Below are positions 17,340-27,012 of a DNA stretch of 64,000 nucleotides, piece by piece. Under the pieces are notes generated by a model. It was not told where the DNA came from. It made no database searches and saw only the letters and a program-made list of their open reading frames with translations. Source of the DNA: Dehalobacter restrictus DSM 9455. GTDB lineage: Bacteria > Bacillota > Desulfitobacteriia > Desulfitobacteriales > Syntrophobotulaceae. Numbering within the stretch: the stretch's first letter is position 1; the number at the start of each line of letters is the position of its first letter. The translations under genes and the position numbers were made by a program. The stretch lies in NCBI RefSeq assembly GCF_000512895.1, contig NZ_CP007033.1, positions 526,001 to 590,000 of the forward strand. Reading direction: 5' to 3'.

Positions 17340-18539
17340 GGAAACACTGATTAAATCGCCCCCCGGACAAAAAAATGGTAAAATTAAAGAAAACAGTAAC
17401 AGGTGGTAAAAATGGGGCAACAAACCTTTTCGGATATAGAATACTCAAACCGACGGAAGAAAACGAAACGAGAAGAATTTCTTGAAATAATGAACGAGAT
17501 CATCCCCTGGGACGAATGGGTGGCGCTTATACAGCCGCACTATTTTGACGGTAAGCGCGGTCGTCCACCGCTCGGGATTGAAAAAATGCTGAGAATGTAT
17601 CTGCTGCAGATATGGTTTAGCCTTTCTGACGAAGGTGTAGAGGATGCCATTTACGACAGTTACGCCATGCGAAAATTTATGGGAATAGACTTCATACATG
17701 AGCAGGCGCCGGATGCGACCACCCTGCTCAAATTCCGTCATTTGATTGAGGAAAGCGGCTTAGGGAAGGCATTCTTTGAGGCGATCAACCGTTGTTTGGA
17801 ACAGTGCGGACATATCATGAAAGGTGGAACCATTGTTGACGCCACACTGATCAGCGCGCCATCCTCAACGAAGAACGCAAGCGGTAGCCGCGATCCGGAG
17901 ATGCACCAAACAAAGAAGGGTAATCAGTGGTATTTCGGCATGAAATGCCATATCGGTGTGGACGCAGGGACCGGTTATATTCATGGTATAGCGGCAACAG
18001 GCGCAAATGTGCATGACATAGCCGAAGCGTCAAAGCTAATGAGGCCGGAAGACGAGGTTTTCTACGGTGACGCCGGATATTTGGGACTAAATAAACGACC
18101 GGAAATCACAGAGGACCCTCACAAATCACAAATTGATTACCGTATCGCTGAGCGTCCCGGAAAGAAACGCAGCATGGACAATGGCCCTGCACGGGATTTT
18201 TATTGCCATATAGAGTTTCGGAAAGCGTCTGTCCGAGCCAAAGTGGAGCACGCCTTTCATATCATTAAGAACATATTTGGCTTCAAAAAGGTTTGTTATA
18301 GAGGAATTGCCAAGAATCTGAATAGACTGTATATGCTGGCCGCCAGCGCAAACCTGCTGATGTGCGCCCGAAGCGGCGGCTGGCGAAGCCAATGCGCGTA
18401 ATCCGGGGATAAGTACGCCTTTTTTCGAGAATTACTCGGAAAAGGCAGCTGAAATCGGCGGCGATAGGGCCGCTAACTTGGGATTATCCCACTTTATTAT
18501 TTATTGGGATGATAAAAAACGTTATTAATCAGTGGTTCC
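17340..18539 (+). mobile_element. IS5-group insertion sequence, 1200 bp, complete
   Basis: The ends are near-perfect inverted repeats: GGAAACACTGATTAA at 17340-17354 and, inverted, GGAACCACTGATTAA at 18525-18539 (14 of 15). The 4-bp sequence TTAG is duplicated on both sides (17336-17339 and 18540-18543), fitting the YTAR target of the IS5 group. One intact transposase gene fills most of the element. Intact ends, intact gene and intact target duplication suggest a fairly recent insertion. It sits directly upstream of the divergent hupS gene. Confidence 0.92.
17412..18401 (+). CDS. IS5 family transposase
   Basis: This DDE transposase of 329 residues (from ATG 17412; GTG at 17403 overlaps the ribosome site AGGTGG) moves the surrounding IS. 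Recognisable parts are the N-terminal DUF772-type region (YFDGKRGRPPLGIEKMLRMY, QAPDATTLLKFRH) and the catalytic region. The latter has Asp in GGTIVDATLI, Asp in YGDAGYLG, and the YREK-like end YRGIAKNLNRLYMLAASANLLM with Glu in VRAKVEHAFH. The frame is open with no frameshift. It is transcribed away from hupS. Confidence 0.92.
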   Translation: MGQQTFSDIEYSNRRKKTKREEFLEIMNEIIPWDEWVALIQPHYFDGKRGRPPLGIEKMLRMYLLQIWFSLSDEGVEDAIYDSYAMRKFMGIDFIHEQAPDATTLLKFRHLIEESGLGKAFFEAINRCLEQCGHIMKGGTIVDATLISAPSSTKNASGSRDPEMHQTKKGNQWYFGMKCHIGVDAGTGYIHGIAATGANVHDIAEASKLMRPEDEVFYGDAGYLGLNKRPEITEDPHKSQIDYRIAERPGKKRSMDNGPARDFYCHIEFRKASVRAKVEHAFHIIKNIFGFKKVCYRGIAKNLNRLYMLAASANLLMCARSGGWRSQCA

Positions 18540-18818
18540 TTAGATAATACATTTTCGTAAAAATATATTATTGCAGTGAGCAATATACCGAAAAAAATCA
18601 TCCAAATATATATAAAGTTTATCTATTTTCCAAATTAATAAATGCAAGAAGCGTGCCAAAACATAAAACAGCTGAAAAAACTTGCAAATAAGCCAACACG
18701 AAAAGTCATAGCCAGATCAAAATTATTAAAATAGACAAAATATTTATCTTTCTGATACGGATTGTATCATCTAAAGAGACATAAGACCTTGCAAAAATAC
18801 AACTTAAGGTCAATGCAA
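18402..18818. other. IS right end plus AT-rich spacer without genes
   Basis: Bases 18402-18539 are the non-coding right end of the IS. Bases 18540-18818 are AT-rich and show no open frame with a ribosome site. Before the insertion this stretch would have adjoined the hupS upstream region, so original hup regulatory sites could lie here. I recognise no specific operator. Confidence 0.4.
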
Positions 18819-19115
18819 TCAGTAAAGATGTTCCTGCAACTTAAATTCCGGGTAATTCAACGTGCCGTTATTCATTCCATAAATACCATAAAACATGATG
18901 CAGATGACGATGATGATCCAAACAATTGTTTTCATCATGGAGTTCTTGTTAATCAATAAACTGACACCGGCACCAATCAATAGCAGAGGCCAGAGCTTCC
19001 TGAGTGATAGGAAAAAAGTCCCGATGATCGAAAACGAAAAAACGTCAAGATTACTAAGCAGCCAGATTACACCGACCAGAATGATCACCGCACCCAGGGT
19101 AATATTTTTTTTCAT
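18819..19115 (-). CDS. Small membrane protein, LiaF/DUF5668-like transmembrane domain
   Basis: The 98-residue protein has three hydrophobic helices: TLGAVIILVGVIWLLSNLDVF, LWPLLLIGAGVSLLI, and IVWIIIVICIMFYGIYGM. The spacing WLLSNLD...LWPLLLIGAGV is that of the LiaI/LiaF/PspC-associated membrane domain, found with envelope-stress systems. Its ATG overlaps the stop of the upstream PspC gene by 4 bp (ATGA), so the two are translationally coupled. A scaffold or sensor role in envelope-stress control is inferred only. The short C-terminal tail lacks the soluble LiaF domain. Confidence 0.75.
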   Translation of the reverse strand: MKKNITLGAVIILVGVIWLLSNLDVFSFSIIGTFFLSLRKLWPLLLIGAGVSLLINKNSMMKTIVWIIIVICIMFYGIYGMNNGTLNYPEFKLQEHLY

Positions 19116-19528
19116 TGATGATCTCTCCTCGCAAACAATACGTAAACGCCAACGGCAATCAAACCTATGGGTAGCAGGATGTCAATGTCGAACCAGTCGA
19201 AGAGTCTGTCTGACAAAAATACAGCACCAACAATGATCAGCGCAATGCCAAATACTTTAAGGCTTTTGTCCTTATTGATGGCCTGATTATGATCATTGTT
19301 TGGGATATCTGCCGAGTCGGCATAGTTCTGAGAACTGCCAAATGAGCCAAAAGGTTTTTGAGGAATCACTACCCAGCAGACGAGATAGGCAAGAATTCCA
19401 ATCCCAGCAAAAAATGCGAGCAGCCAGATAATCCGTACAATCGTAGGATCTATTTCAAAATATTCCGCAATTCCAGAGCAGACCCCTGCAATCACTTTGT
19501 TTTGAGACCGATAGATTTGTTTACCCAT
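19112..19528 (-). CDS. PspC domain membrane protein
   Basis: The 138-residue protein starts with a PspC domain (YRSQNKVIAGVCSGIAEYFEIDPTIVRIIWLL, then a helix FAGIGILAYLVCWVVIPQ). A polar linker and a second two-helix membrane unit follow (LKVFGIALIIVGAVFLSDRLF, LLPIGLIAVGVYVLFARR) like the one in the next gene. PspC proteins sense or transmit envelope stress at the membrane. It is first of a two-gene minus-strand operon. ATG 19528 has a GGGGGATGGGT sequence close upstream. Confidence 0.88.
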   Translation of the reverse strand: MGKQIYRSQNKVIAGVCSGIAEYFEIDPTIVRIIWLLAFFAGIGILAYLVCWVVIPQKPFGSFGSSQNYADSADIPNNDHNQAINKDKSLKVFGIALIIVGAVFLSDRLFDWFDIDILLPIGLIAVGVYVLFARRDHQ

Positions 19529-19701
19529 GACCCATCCCCCTTAATCCAATTCAAAAGGAACTTCCTTGATGATTTAGCTTTTTCACGGAATCGAAAAGTC
19601 ATTTTTTCATAAATCTATGGATTCTCATCATTTATATTCCAGCGGTTCTATTTTGAGAGCTCCATCTGTTCTGGGTAATAATATTCCATTGTGATTTCAT
19701 A

Positions 19702-19910
19702 AGACTATATTAACACGAAGGACAGAATGTGGGTAGAAAAATTTATATTATTTTTCTAATAACTTCAGACGGTAAGGTAGACAATGAATAATAACCCCCT
19801 CAGATGGAAAAATAATTCTGCTGAATTTGTTTGAGGGGGAATGTAATCTGGATTCGCATCATCACAGAATTACTGACAAAGAAAAGAATAACCTTCATGT
19901 TGGGATAGAC
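19702..19910 (+). repeat. Left copy of 209-bp direct repeat (long target duplication)
   Basis: Bases 19702-19910 are identical to 21863-22071, an exact offset of 2161 bp, with mismatches just outside both ends. The repeat contains the upstream region, ribosome site and first ~20 codons of the activase gene that continues intact after the right copy. This left copy is therefore a dead 5' fragment. The sequence between the copies is an IS1634-like element, whose family is known for very long target duplications. Confidence 0.95.
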
Positions 19911-20057
19911 GGGTCTTTGACACTTGCATAAATATTAAAATCTTTGAAAGCCTTGAAAACAGGGCTTTTTTTGTTAGAAAATCGTCAAATTATTGCTATT
20001 TAGTATTGAGCAATTTGTGGTAATGTGTTATAATATAAGGGTATGGAGGTGTTTGTT

Positions 20058-21768
20058 ATGAAACTTACGCTATCTAAATCTAAAAATGCCACATCGCTTT
20101 TATGTTACGAAATCAATTTACGTGAATGGTGTACATACTTCAAAAATGGTCGAAAAACTGGGAACACTTGCTGAACTGGAAAAGAAACTAAACGGTGAAG
20201 ATCCTATCGAATGGGCAAAAAAGTATATTGCAGATCTGAACCAAAAAGAAAAAGAGGAACAGCGGGATGTCTTAGTCAAATATTCTCCTTCCAAAATCAT
20301 TGCTAGAGATGAACAGCGTTTCTTTAACGGCGGCTACCTTTTCCTTCAGAAAATATATCACGAGCTCGGGTTACATCGGATCTGCAAAGAACTCTCCACC
20401 AAATATAAATTTTCTTTTGATCTTAATTCAATTTTGTCCAGGCTGCTTTATGCCAGGATTATTTTCCCTGCCTCTAAGCTGGCAACCCTTGAGCTGTCCA
20501 AAAAATTTATTGAACAGCCCAATTTCGAGCTTCAACACATCTACAGGGCGCTTGAAATCATTGCTAAAGAAATTGATTTTATCCAGTCTTCCCTTTACAA
20601 TAACAGTCTGAAAATTTCCAAACGCAATACCGGTGTGCTTTATTATGACTGTACGAATTATTCTTTGAAATTGAGGAGGAAGAAGGCCTTAAGCAGTATG
20701 GGGCATCAAAAGAACACCGCCCAAATCCCATTGTCCAGATGGGGCTGTTTATGGACGGTGACGGTATTCCCATCGCTATTGATCTTTTTAATGGCAATAC
20801 TAATGAGCAGCTGACGCTAAGACCTTTGGAGAAAAAAATCCTGGCTGATTTTAAACTTTCCAAGTTTATCGTCTGTACGGATGCCGGTCTCGCTTCTCAA
20901 AAGAACCGGGAATTCAATAACGAAGGCGAACGGGCTTTCATTACCACCCAATCAATAAAAACTGAAGAAACACCTCATGGAATGGGCACTGGATTCTACC
21001 GGTTGGAAACTTTTCGGTGAACGTAAAAGCTATGATATTACAGAACTTGATGAGAATACGGATAAAGATAAAGTTTTTTATAAAGAGCGCTGGATCAAAG
21101 AAAACGATCTGGAGCAGAAGCTTATTGTGACCTTTTCTTTGAAATACCGAAATTATCAAGCGAAAAATCCGTGATTCCCAAATAGAACGTGCCCGAAAAA
21201 CAATGGCTTCAAACCCGGGGAAGTTAAAGAAATGCAATGCTAATGATTATAAAAGATTTATTGAAAAAGATACTGTACGGATGACGGTGAGGTAGCAGAT
21301 AATGAATTGTACAGTATTAACACTGACCTGGTTGCCAAAGAAGAGCTGTTTGACGGTTTCTATGCCGTCTGTACTAACCTTGAAGACGAAGCAGCGGCAA
21401 TCATCAAAGTGAACCAAAGGCGTTGGGAGATTGAAGAGTGTTTCCGAATTATGAAAAGCGAATTCAAAGCCCGACCAGCATACTTAAGCCGTGATGATCG
21501 AATAAAAGCACATTTCACCACGTGTTTTATGTCTTTGATCCTCTACCGTTTTCTTGAAAAGAAGCTTGAAGAAAAATATACCTGTAGCGAGATTATTCAA
21601 GGATTAAAGGATATGAATTTCTTTGAAGTTAAAGGTGAAGGTTATATTCCGACCTATACCAGAACCGATTTTACAGATGCTTTACACAATATCTTTGGTT
21701 TCCGTACCGACTATCAGATCGTCAGTACCAGTCAGATGAAAAAAATTCTCAAAAGTACAAAGTCATAA
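20058..21768 (+). pseudogene. IS1634-family transposase, broken by about five frameshifts
   Basis: The frame begins at ATG 20058 (MKLTLSKSKNATSL) after GGAGG and shifts near 20097 (extra T in TTTT), restoring YVTKSIYVNGVHTSK. It shifts again near 20660, near 20960 (A-run), near 21155 and near 21280. Joined, the pieces read as one DDE transposase of about 560 residues. Catalytic segments are YYDCTNY, CTDAGLAS and RRWEIEECFRIMKSEF. Translation of any single open piece cannot give an active enzyme. The C-terminal piece (21307-21768) is the longest clean block besides 20086-20650. Such damage is odd next to perfectly preserved flanking repeats. Confidence 0.88.
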
Positions 21769-21798
21769 AAACATTACTCACTTTTTTAAAAATGTAAA

Positions 21799-21840
21799 AG
21801 CCCGGATTTCCCTTGTTTGCAAGGGGTTCCAGGCTTTTTT
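21799..21840 (+). terminator. Terminator in the right end of the IS1634-like element
   Basis: AAAAGCCCGG...CCAGGCTTTTTT with an inner CCCTTG/CAAGGGG pairing forms a strong hairpin followed by T residues. It would stop read-through from the IS into the activase gene, so that gene must rely on sequence after 21840. Confidence 0.8.
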
Positions 21841-21862
21841 GCTCTTTAAAGTGTCAAAGATG

Positions 21863-22071
21863 AGACTATATTAACACGAAGGACAGAATGTGGGTAGAAA
21901 AATTTATATTATTTTTCTAATAACTTCAGACGGTAAGGTAGACAATGAATAATAACCCCCTCAGATGGAAAAATAATTCTGCTGAATTTGTTTGAGGGGG
22001 AATGTAATCTGGATTCGCATCATCACAGAATTACTGACAAAGAAAAGAATAACCTTCATGTTGGGATAGAC
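21863..22071 (+). repeat. Right copy of 209-bp direct repeat
   Basis: Identical to 19702-19910. This copy stays joined to the intact activase gene and includes its leader, ribosome site and first codons. Confidence 0.95.
21956..22000 (+). promoter_or_regulatory. Hairpin that would mask the activase ribosome site
   Basis: CCCCCTCA (21956-21963) pairs perfectly with TGAGGGGG (21993-22000), the likely Shine-Dalgarno sequence, across a 29-nt loop. Closing the stem would hide the ribosome site. A start-stop ATGTAA follows at 22002. The same stem is present in the left repeat copy. Confidence 0.55.
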
Positions 22072-25000
22072 ATAGGTTCCACCACTGTTAAAATTGCTGT
22101 CTTAAATAAGGAAGGCGTTCTGTTGTTCAGCCGGTATACCCGGCATTATTCGAATATCTGGAGCACGTTGCAAAGGCTGGTGGATGAAGCCGGTCAGAAA
22201 TATGCGGCATTTTCGCTGACGGTAGCAATTACAGGTTCAGGCGGACTGGCTGTGGCTGAACATCTGGACATTTCATTTATTCAGGAGGTCATTGCCGGAA
22301 GCAAAGCAGTGGATCGTTATCTGCCAGGAACGGATGTTGTCATTGAGCTTGGCGGAGAAGATGCCAAGATAACCTTTTTTGACAAGGGGTTTGATCAGCG
22401 GATGAACGGGATCTGTGCGGGAGGAACCGGTGCTTTTATTGATCAAATGGCTGTCCTGTTAAAGACGGATGCGGCTGGTCTGGATGCGCTGGCTGCCCAT
22501 AGCCGGGTCATCTATCCGATTGCCGCCCGATGTGGGGTTTTTGCCAAAACCGATATTCAACCTCTCTTAAATGAAGGAGTCCGCAAGGAGGACATTGCAG
22601 CTTCGATCTTTCAGGCGGTTGTAAATCAGACCATTGGAGGGCTTGCCTGCGGACATAAAATTAAAGGGAAAGTTGGCTTCCTCGGAGGACCACTTCACTT
22701 CCTACCGCAGCTGCGAGTTCGGTTTCAGGAAACGTTGGGGCTGAAGGATGAAGATATGATTGTGCCGGGAAATTCCGAAGTTTATGTAGCTATCGGAGCG
22801 GCCCTCGCCTCTGCTCAGGATAAAGATATTACATTTGAACAGCTTGGTCAAAAATTGAGAACAGACAAAAAAAAGCTTCAGTATGAAACAGCCAGACTTG
22901 ATCCACTTTTTGCAGATGAAGAGGAATACCGCGCGTTTGTAAGGCGGCATGCCCAAAATATTGTCAGCACAAATCAGCTGGAGATGTACCAGGGCCAATG
23001 TTTTTTAGGTCTGGATGTAGGATCTACCACGACAAAAGCTGTTTTGATCGATCCGCAAGGCACCCTTCTTTATTCCGCCTATACTAATAATGAAGGCAAC
23101 CCTTTGGCTTCAGCAGTCAATATTCTGAAAGAACTATACAACAGGCTCCCGGAAAACACAAAAATTGCTTATTCTGCCGTGACTGGCTACGGAGAAAAAC
23201 TGACTCAGGCAGCTCTTTTTTTTGATATGGGGGAAGTTGAGACCATCGCTCATTACACAGCCGCCAATCATTTCCTGCCTGGAGTCAACCTGATTCTGGA
23301 CATCGGCGGACAGGATATGAAATGCCTGAAAGTAAAAAACGGTGTGATTGAAAATATTATGTTAAACGAGGCCTGTTCATCCGGCTGCGGTTCTTTTATT
23401 GAAACATTTGCGAGGTCACTGGAAATGAATGTGGCGGATTTTGCCCGCAAAGGACTTTTGGCTCAAAATCCTGCCGATTTAGGATCGAGATGTACGGTTT
23501 TCATGAATTCCAAAGTAAAACAGGCCCAAAAAGAAGGAATGACCGTCGCGGATATTTCGGCAGGATTATCCTACTCCGTGATCAAAAACGCGCTCTATAA
23601 AGTAATTAAGTTAAAAAGCTCTGAGGAATTTGGTGAAAAGGTTATTGTCCAGGGAGGGACTTTCTTGAATGATGCTGTGGTTCGCAGCCTGGAACGGACC
23701 ATTGGCCGAGAAGTCGTCCGTCCGGACATTGCCGGCCTCATGGGTGCCTTTGGTGCGGCCCTCTTGGCCAGGAACGCCTGGCGGGAGGGAGTGGCTACGT
23801 CGCTGCTTTCCCCAGATCAAATTAATAACTTTTCGGTGGAAGTCAGCGCAGCCCGCTGCGAAAACTGTCAGAACCACTGTTTACTTACGGTCAACTGTTT
23901 CGGTGACGGGCGTAGGCACATTACAGGAAACCGCTGTGAAAAAGGATCAGAACGCGATCAGACAGATGAAATTCCGAATCTCTATGCCTATAAACTAAAC
24001 AGGATCTTTCATTATACGCCACTGGCCAAAGAAAAAGCAGTCAGAGGAACCATCGGGATCCCAAGGGTTTTAAATATGTTCGAGAATTATCCTTTTTGGT
24101 TTACTTTTTTCACCCGTCTTGGTTTCCGGGTCGAGCTGTCGCCGGTTTCCACCCGAAAGGTTTATGAGGCGGGCATGGAGACAATTTCTTCCGATACCGT
24201 TTGTTATCCTGCCAAACTTGTTCACGGTCATATCGTGTCATTGATTAAACAAGGCGTGAAGTTCATATTTTATCCCTGCATACCGAAGGAGAGAAAAGAA
24301 ATAGCCGGGGCGGACAACTGCTTTAATTGCCCGGTGATCAACGCTTATCCGGAAGTGATCAAAGCCAACATGGACGAGTTGAAGCAAAGCGGTGTCCAAT
24401 TCTGGAATCCTTTTCTGCCGTATGAAGATAAAAAAAAGCTTAGTAAGAGATTGTATGAAGAACTGAAACATTCAGGCATTACCCTTGCAGAAATCATCCA
24501 GGCCGTCGACGCAGCCTGGAATGAAGATCTGAATTTCAAACGGGATATCCGCAAAAAAGGAGAAGAGGTCTTGCAATGGCTTGCAGAAACAGGAAATCGC
24601 GGGATTGTCCTTTCCGGCAGGCCTTACCATCTGGATCAGGAAGTTAACCACGGCATACCTAAAGTCATCACGGCCCTCGGAATGGCAGTGCTTACAGAGG
24701 ATTCGGTAGCCCATCTCGGAAAAGTCACCAGGCCACTTCGGGTTCTGGACCAGTGGATGTATCATTCCCGACTTTACGAAGCAGCAGATTTTGTTGCCGG
24801 AAGACCGGAGCTAGAGCTTGTCCAGTTAAACTCATTCGGCTGTGGGCCGGATTCGATTGCTGCGGAACAAGCCCAGGAAATTTTACATAAAGCCGGTAAA
24901 ATCTATACCATGATTAAAATAGATGAGGTCAGTAATTTGGGTGCAGTCAGAATAAGGCTTCGCTCGCTTAAAGCTGCGATGGATGCCAGAATAAAACATG

Positions 25001-26262
25001 ACCATCTGATAGAGGACCCGGCAAAGGGGCCAAATGCCGTTCAGAGACCAATATTTACCAAGGAAATGCGTAAAACACATACCATTCTTGCTCCACAGAT
25101 GGCGCCGATCCATTTTGAATTTGCCCAGGAGGTCGCCCGTTCGGAGGGGTACCATTTTGAAGTACTGGCTATAGTTGAAAAAGAAGATATTGAAGAAGGC
25201 TTGAAATATGTTAACAATGATTCCTGTTACCCTTCGGTCATTATTATCGGGCAGCTGTTAAGGGCATTGAAATCCGGAAGATACGATCTGAACAACACCT
25301 CAGTCATTATAACCCAGACGGGGGGGCCCTGCAGGGCCAGCAATTATTTGGGGCTATTAAAGAAAGCGCTTCAGGTCTCGGGACTGGAACACATTCCGAT
25401 ACTCTCGCTCAATGTCGCAGGCTTGGAGAAAAACCCCGGATTTAAGTTGACGGTCTCCATGGCGGTCAAAGCAATCATGGCCATGCTTTACGGAGACCTG
25501 CTGATGAAGGTTTTCTACCGGGTAAGGCCTTATGAAACAAATGCGGGAACAGCGGATCAGCTTCTGAGAAAGTGGATAGATATCTGCAAGATCAATGTTG
25601 CCAATGGAGACTGCAGCTTATTTCGTGAAAACCTGAAGGGCATTGTTCGGGATTTTGAAAATATTGAGATTGTTCAGCAGAGAAAACCCCGGGTTGGATT
25701 GGTCGGGGAGATCCTCGTAAAATTTCACCCTGCGGCGAATAACAACATGGCCGAGTTTATTGAAAAAGAGGGCGCAGAAATGGTAGTTCCGGGACTGATG
25801 GAGTTTTTACTTTACTGCTGCTATGGGAAGGAATTTAACTATAGATATCTTGCCGGTAAGCGATCTTCCAGAGTCATCGGAAATCTGCTGGTCAAGTATA
25901 TGGAAAGCTATCGTGAAGATTTAAGGGCTGCCTTAAAGAATAGTAAAAGATTCGATATCCCGCCAACGATTCAGGAGATGGCGGAAAGTGTCAAACCATT
26001 CCTTTCCCTGGGCAACCAAACCGGAGAGGGTTGGCTGCTGACTGCGGAAATGGTGGAGCTGATCAAAAGTGGCGCCAACAATATTATCTGCATGCAGCCG
26101 TTTGCCTGTCTGCCGAATCATATTACCGGCAAAGGAATGATCAAGACCCTGAAAGAGCAGTATCCCCAGACCAATATTGTTGCCGTGGATTATGATCCCG
26201 GAGCCAGTGAAGTGAACCAGATCAATCGGATTAAGCTGATGCTGGAGAGAGCTTTTGGCTGA
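21988..26262 (+). CDS. Giant acyl-CoA dehydratase activase-like protein (two BadF/BcrA ATPase domains + DUF2229)
   Basis: The ~1420-residue protein has two ASKHA ATPase domains ([14 protein letters not shown] near 28 and [14 protein letters not shown] near 340), each with the activase cluster cysteines ([26 protein letters not shown]). A four-cysteine motif [14 protein letters not shown] (~624) and two DUF2229/HgdB-like halves (~690-900; ~1030-1420) follow. Relatives activate 2-hydroxyacyl-CoA dehydratases or benzoyl-CoA reductases by ATP-driven low-potential electron transfer. This fused form is widespread in anaerobes but its substrate is unknown. No ATG start is visible: TTG 21988 gives the longest frame, while CTG 22009 is better spaced from GAGGGGG. 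An IS duplicated its 5' region. Confidence 0.85.
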   Translation: MFEGECNLDSHHHRITDKEKNNLHVGIDIGSTTVKIAVLNKEGVLLFSRYTRHYSNIWSTLQRLVDEAGQKYAAFSLTVAITGSGGLAVAEHLDISFIQEVIAGSKAVDRYLPGTDVVIELGGEDAKITFFDKGFDQRMNGICAGGTGAFIDQMAVLLKTDAAGLDALAAHSRVIYPIAARCGVFAKTDIQPLLNEGVRKEDIAASIFQAVVNQTIGGLACGHKIKGKVGFLGGPLHFLPQLRVRFQETLGLKDEDMIVPGNSEVYVAIGAALASAQDKDITFEQLGQKLRTDKKKLQYETARLDPLFADEEEYRAFVRRHAQNIVSTNQLEMYQGQCFLGLDVGSTTTKAVLIDPQGTLLYSAYTNNEGNPLASAVNILKELYNRLPENTKIAYSAVTGYGEKLTQAALFFDMGEVETIAHYTAANHFLPGVNLILDIGGQDMKCLKVKNGVIENIMLNEACSSGCGSFIETFARSLEMNVADFARKGLLAQNPADLGSRCTVFMNSKVKQAQKEGMTVADISAGLSYSVIKNALYKVIKLKSSEEFGEKVIVQGGTFLNDAVVRSLERTIGREVVRPDIAGLMGAFGAALLARNAWREGVATSLLSPDQINNFSVEVSAARCENCQNHCLLTVNCFGDGRRHITGNRCEKGSERDQTDEIPNLYAYKLNRIFHYTPLAKEKAVRGTIGIPRVLNMFENYPFWFTFFTRLGFRVELSPVSTRKVYEAGMETISSDTVCYPAKLVHGHIVSLIKQGVKFIFYPCIPKERKEIAGADNCFNCPVINAYPEVIKANMDELKQSGVQFWNPFLPYEDKKKLSKRLYEELKHSGITLAEIIQAVDAAWNEDLNFKRDIRKKGEEVLQWLAETGNRGIVLSGRPYHLDQEVNHGIPKVITALGMAVLTEDSVAHLGKVTRPLRVLDQWMYHSRLYEAADFVAGRPELELVQLNSFGCGPDSIAAEQAQEILHKAGKIYTMIKIDEVSNLGAVRIRLRSLKAAMDARIKHDHLIEDPAKGPNAVQRPIFTKEMRKTHTILAPQMAPIHFEFAQEVARSEGYHFEVLAIVEKEDIEEGLKYVNNDSCYPSVIIIGQLLRALKSGRYDLNNTSVIITQTGGPCRASNYLGLLKKALQVSGLEHIPILSLNVAGLEKNPGFKLTVSMAVKAIMAMLYGDLLMKVFYRVRPYETNAGTADQLLRKWIDICKINVANGDCSLFRENLKGIVRDFENIEIVQQRKPRVGLVGEILVKFHPAANNNMAEFIEKEGAEMVVPGLMEFLLYCCYGKEFNYRYLAGKRSSRVIGNLLVKYMESYREDLRAALKNSKRFDIPPTIQEMAESVKPFLSLGNQTGEGWLLTAEMVELIKSGANNIICMQPFACLPNHITGKGMIKTLKEQYPQTNIVAVDYDPGASEVNQINRIKLMLERAFG

Positions 26263-26394
26263 ATCTTTCGGTCTATTCTACCCATTGTTTTAAGTGCCTG
26301 TTTTTTATAAATTTAAGTATCTTATCCTTGGCTCTTGTGCTAAGATAATGTGGGAAGATTTGACCAGGTTATGATAAAGGAGGAAGTAAAGACT

Positions 26395-27012
26395 GTGTCA
26401 AAAAAAGAAAACGACTTTTTTGTACTTATGAAGGAAAACGCGCAGCTTATTTGCGAAAGCTCGCTGGTATTAAAAGAAGCAGTTAAGGATCCCACCACTT
26501 TCCCGGTCAAGATGAAGGAACTCATTGATTTGGAACACCGTGCCGATGATATTACCAACAAGATCATTGACAACCTGAATAAGACACTGGTGACGCCAAT
26601 GGACAGGGAAGACCTCTACTCATTGGCGACAAACATGGATGATATCATTGATTTTATTCAAGGCGCCTTGGAACGGATGATCATGTATAAAGCGACGCCG
26701 CCCCACTCCGGGGTTGAAGAGCTGATTCGGGTTCTAGATGACTGTATTCATATTATTAAAATATCTGTGGACAACCTTCCCAGTATTCGCACCAAATTAA
26801 AGCTTATTCTTGAAAACACAGAAAAAATCCATAAACTGGAAAGCGAGGGAGATCGTTTATACCGGAGTGAAGTAGGCAAGCTGTTCGAAAATGAAAGCAA
26901 TCCGATTGAAATCATTAAATGGAAAGAAATACTGGAACATCTGGAAGACGCCACGGACCGTTGTGAAGATCTCGCGCTTGTAATAAAAGGGGTCGTATTA
27001 AAATATGTCTAG
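26395..27012 (+). CDS. DUF47 / PhoU-like phosphate transport accessory protein
   Basis: The 205-residue, largely helical protein belongs to DUF47 (Pit accessory, distant PhoU relative): LIDLEHRADDITNKIIDNLNKTL, TPMDREDLYSLATNMDDIIDFI and HLEDATDRCEDLALVIKGV carry the acidic metal-binding helices. It is thought to regulate the low-affinity phosphate transporter encoded next. I choose GTG 26395 because AAGGAGG stands about 10 nt upstream; the in-frame GTG 26350 has none and the shorter length fits the family. Its stop overlaps the pit start by 8 bp, so the two are coupled. Confidence 0.92.
   Translation: MSKKENDFFVLMKENAQLICESSLVLKEAVKDPTTFPVKMKELIDLEHRADDITNKIIDNLNKTLVTPMDREDLYSLATNMDDIIDFIQGALERMIMYKATPPHSGVEELIRVLDDCIHIIKISVDNLPSIRTKLKLILENTEKIHKLESEGDRLYRSEVGKLFENESNPIEIIKWKEILEHLEDATDRCEDLALVIKGVVLKYV

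Larger units (their letters stand above)
19911..21862 (+). mobile_element. IS1634-like insertion sequence, ~1.95 kb, decayed
   Basis: The element lies exactly between the two 209-bp repeats. Terminal inverted repeats are TCTTTGACACTT (19914-19925) and AAGTGTCAAAGA (21849-21860); the outermost 2-3 bases are uncertain. Each end carries an internal rho-independent terminator: AAGCC...GGCTTTTTTT near 19947-19972 and AAAAGCC...GGCTTTTTT near 21799-21840. The single transposase gene is broken by several frameshifts, so this copy is not autonomous. Size and gene type fit the IS1634 family. Confidence 0.88.
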
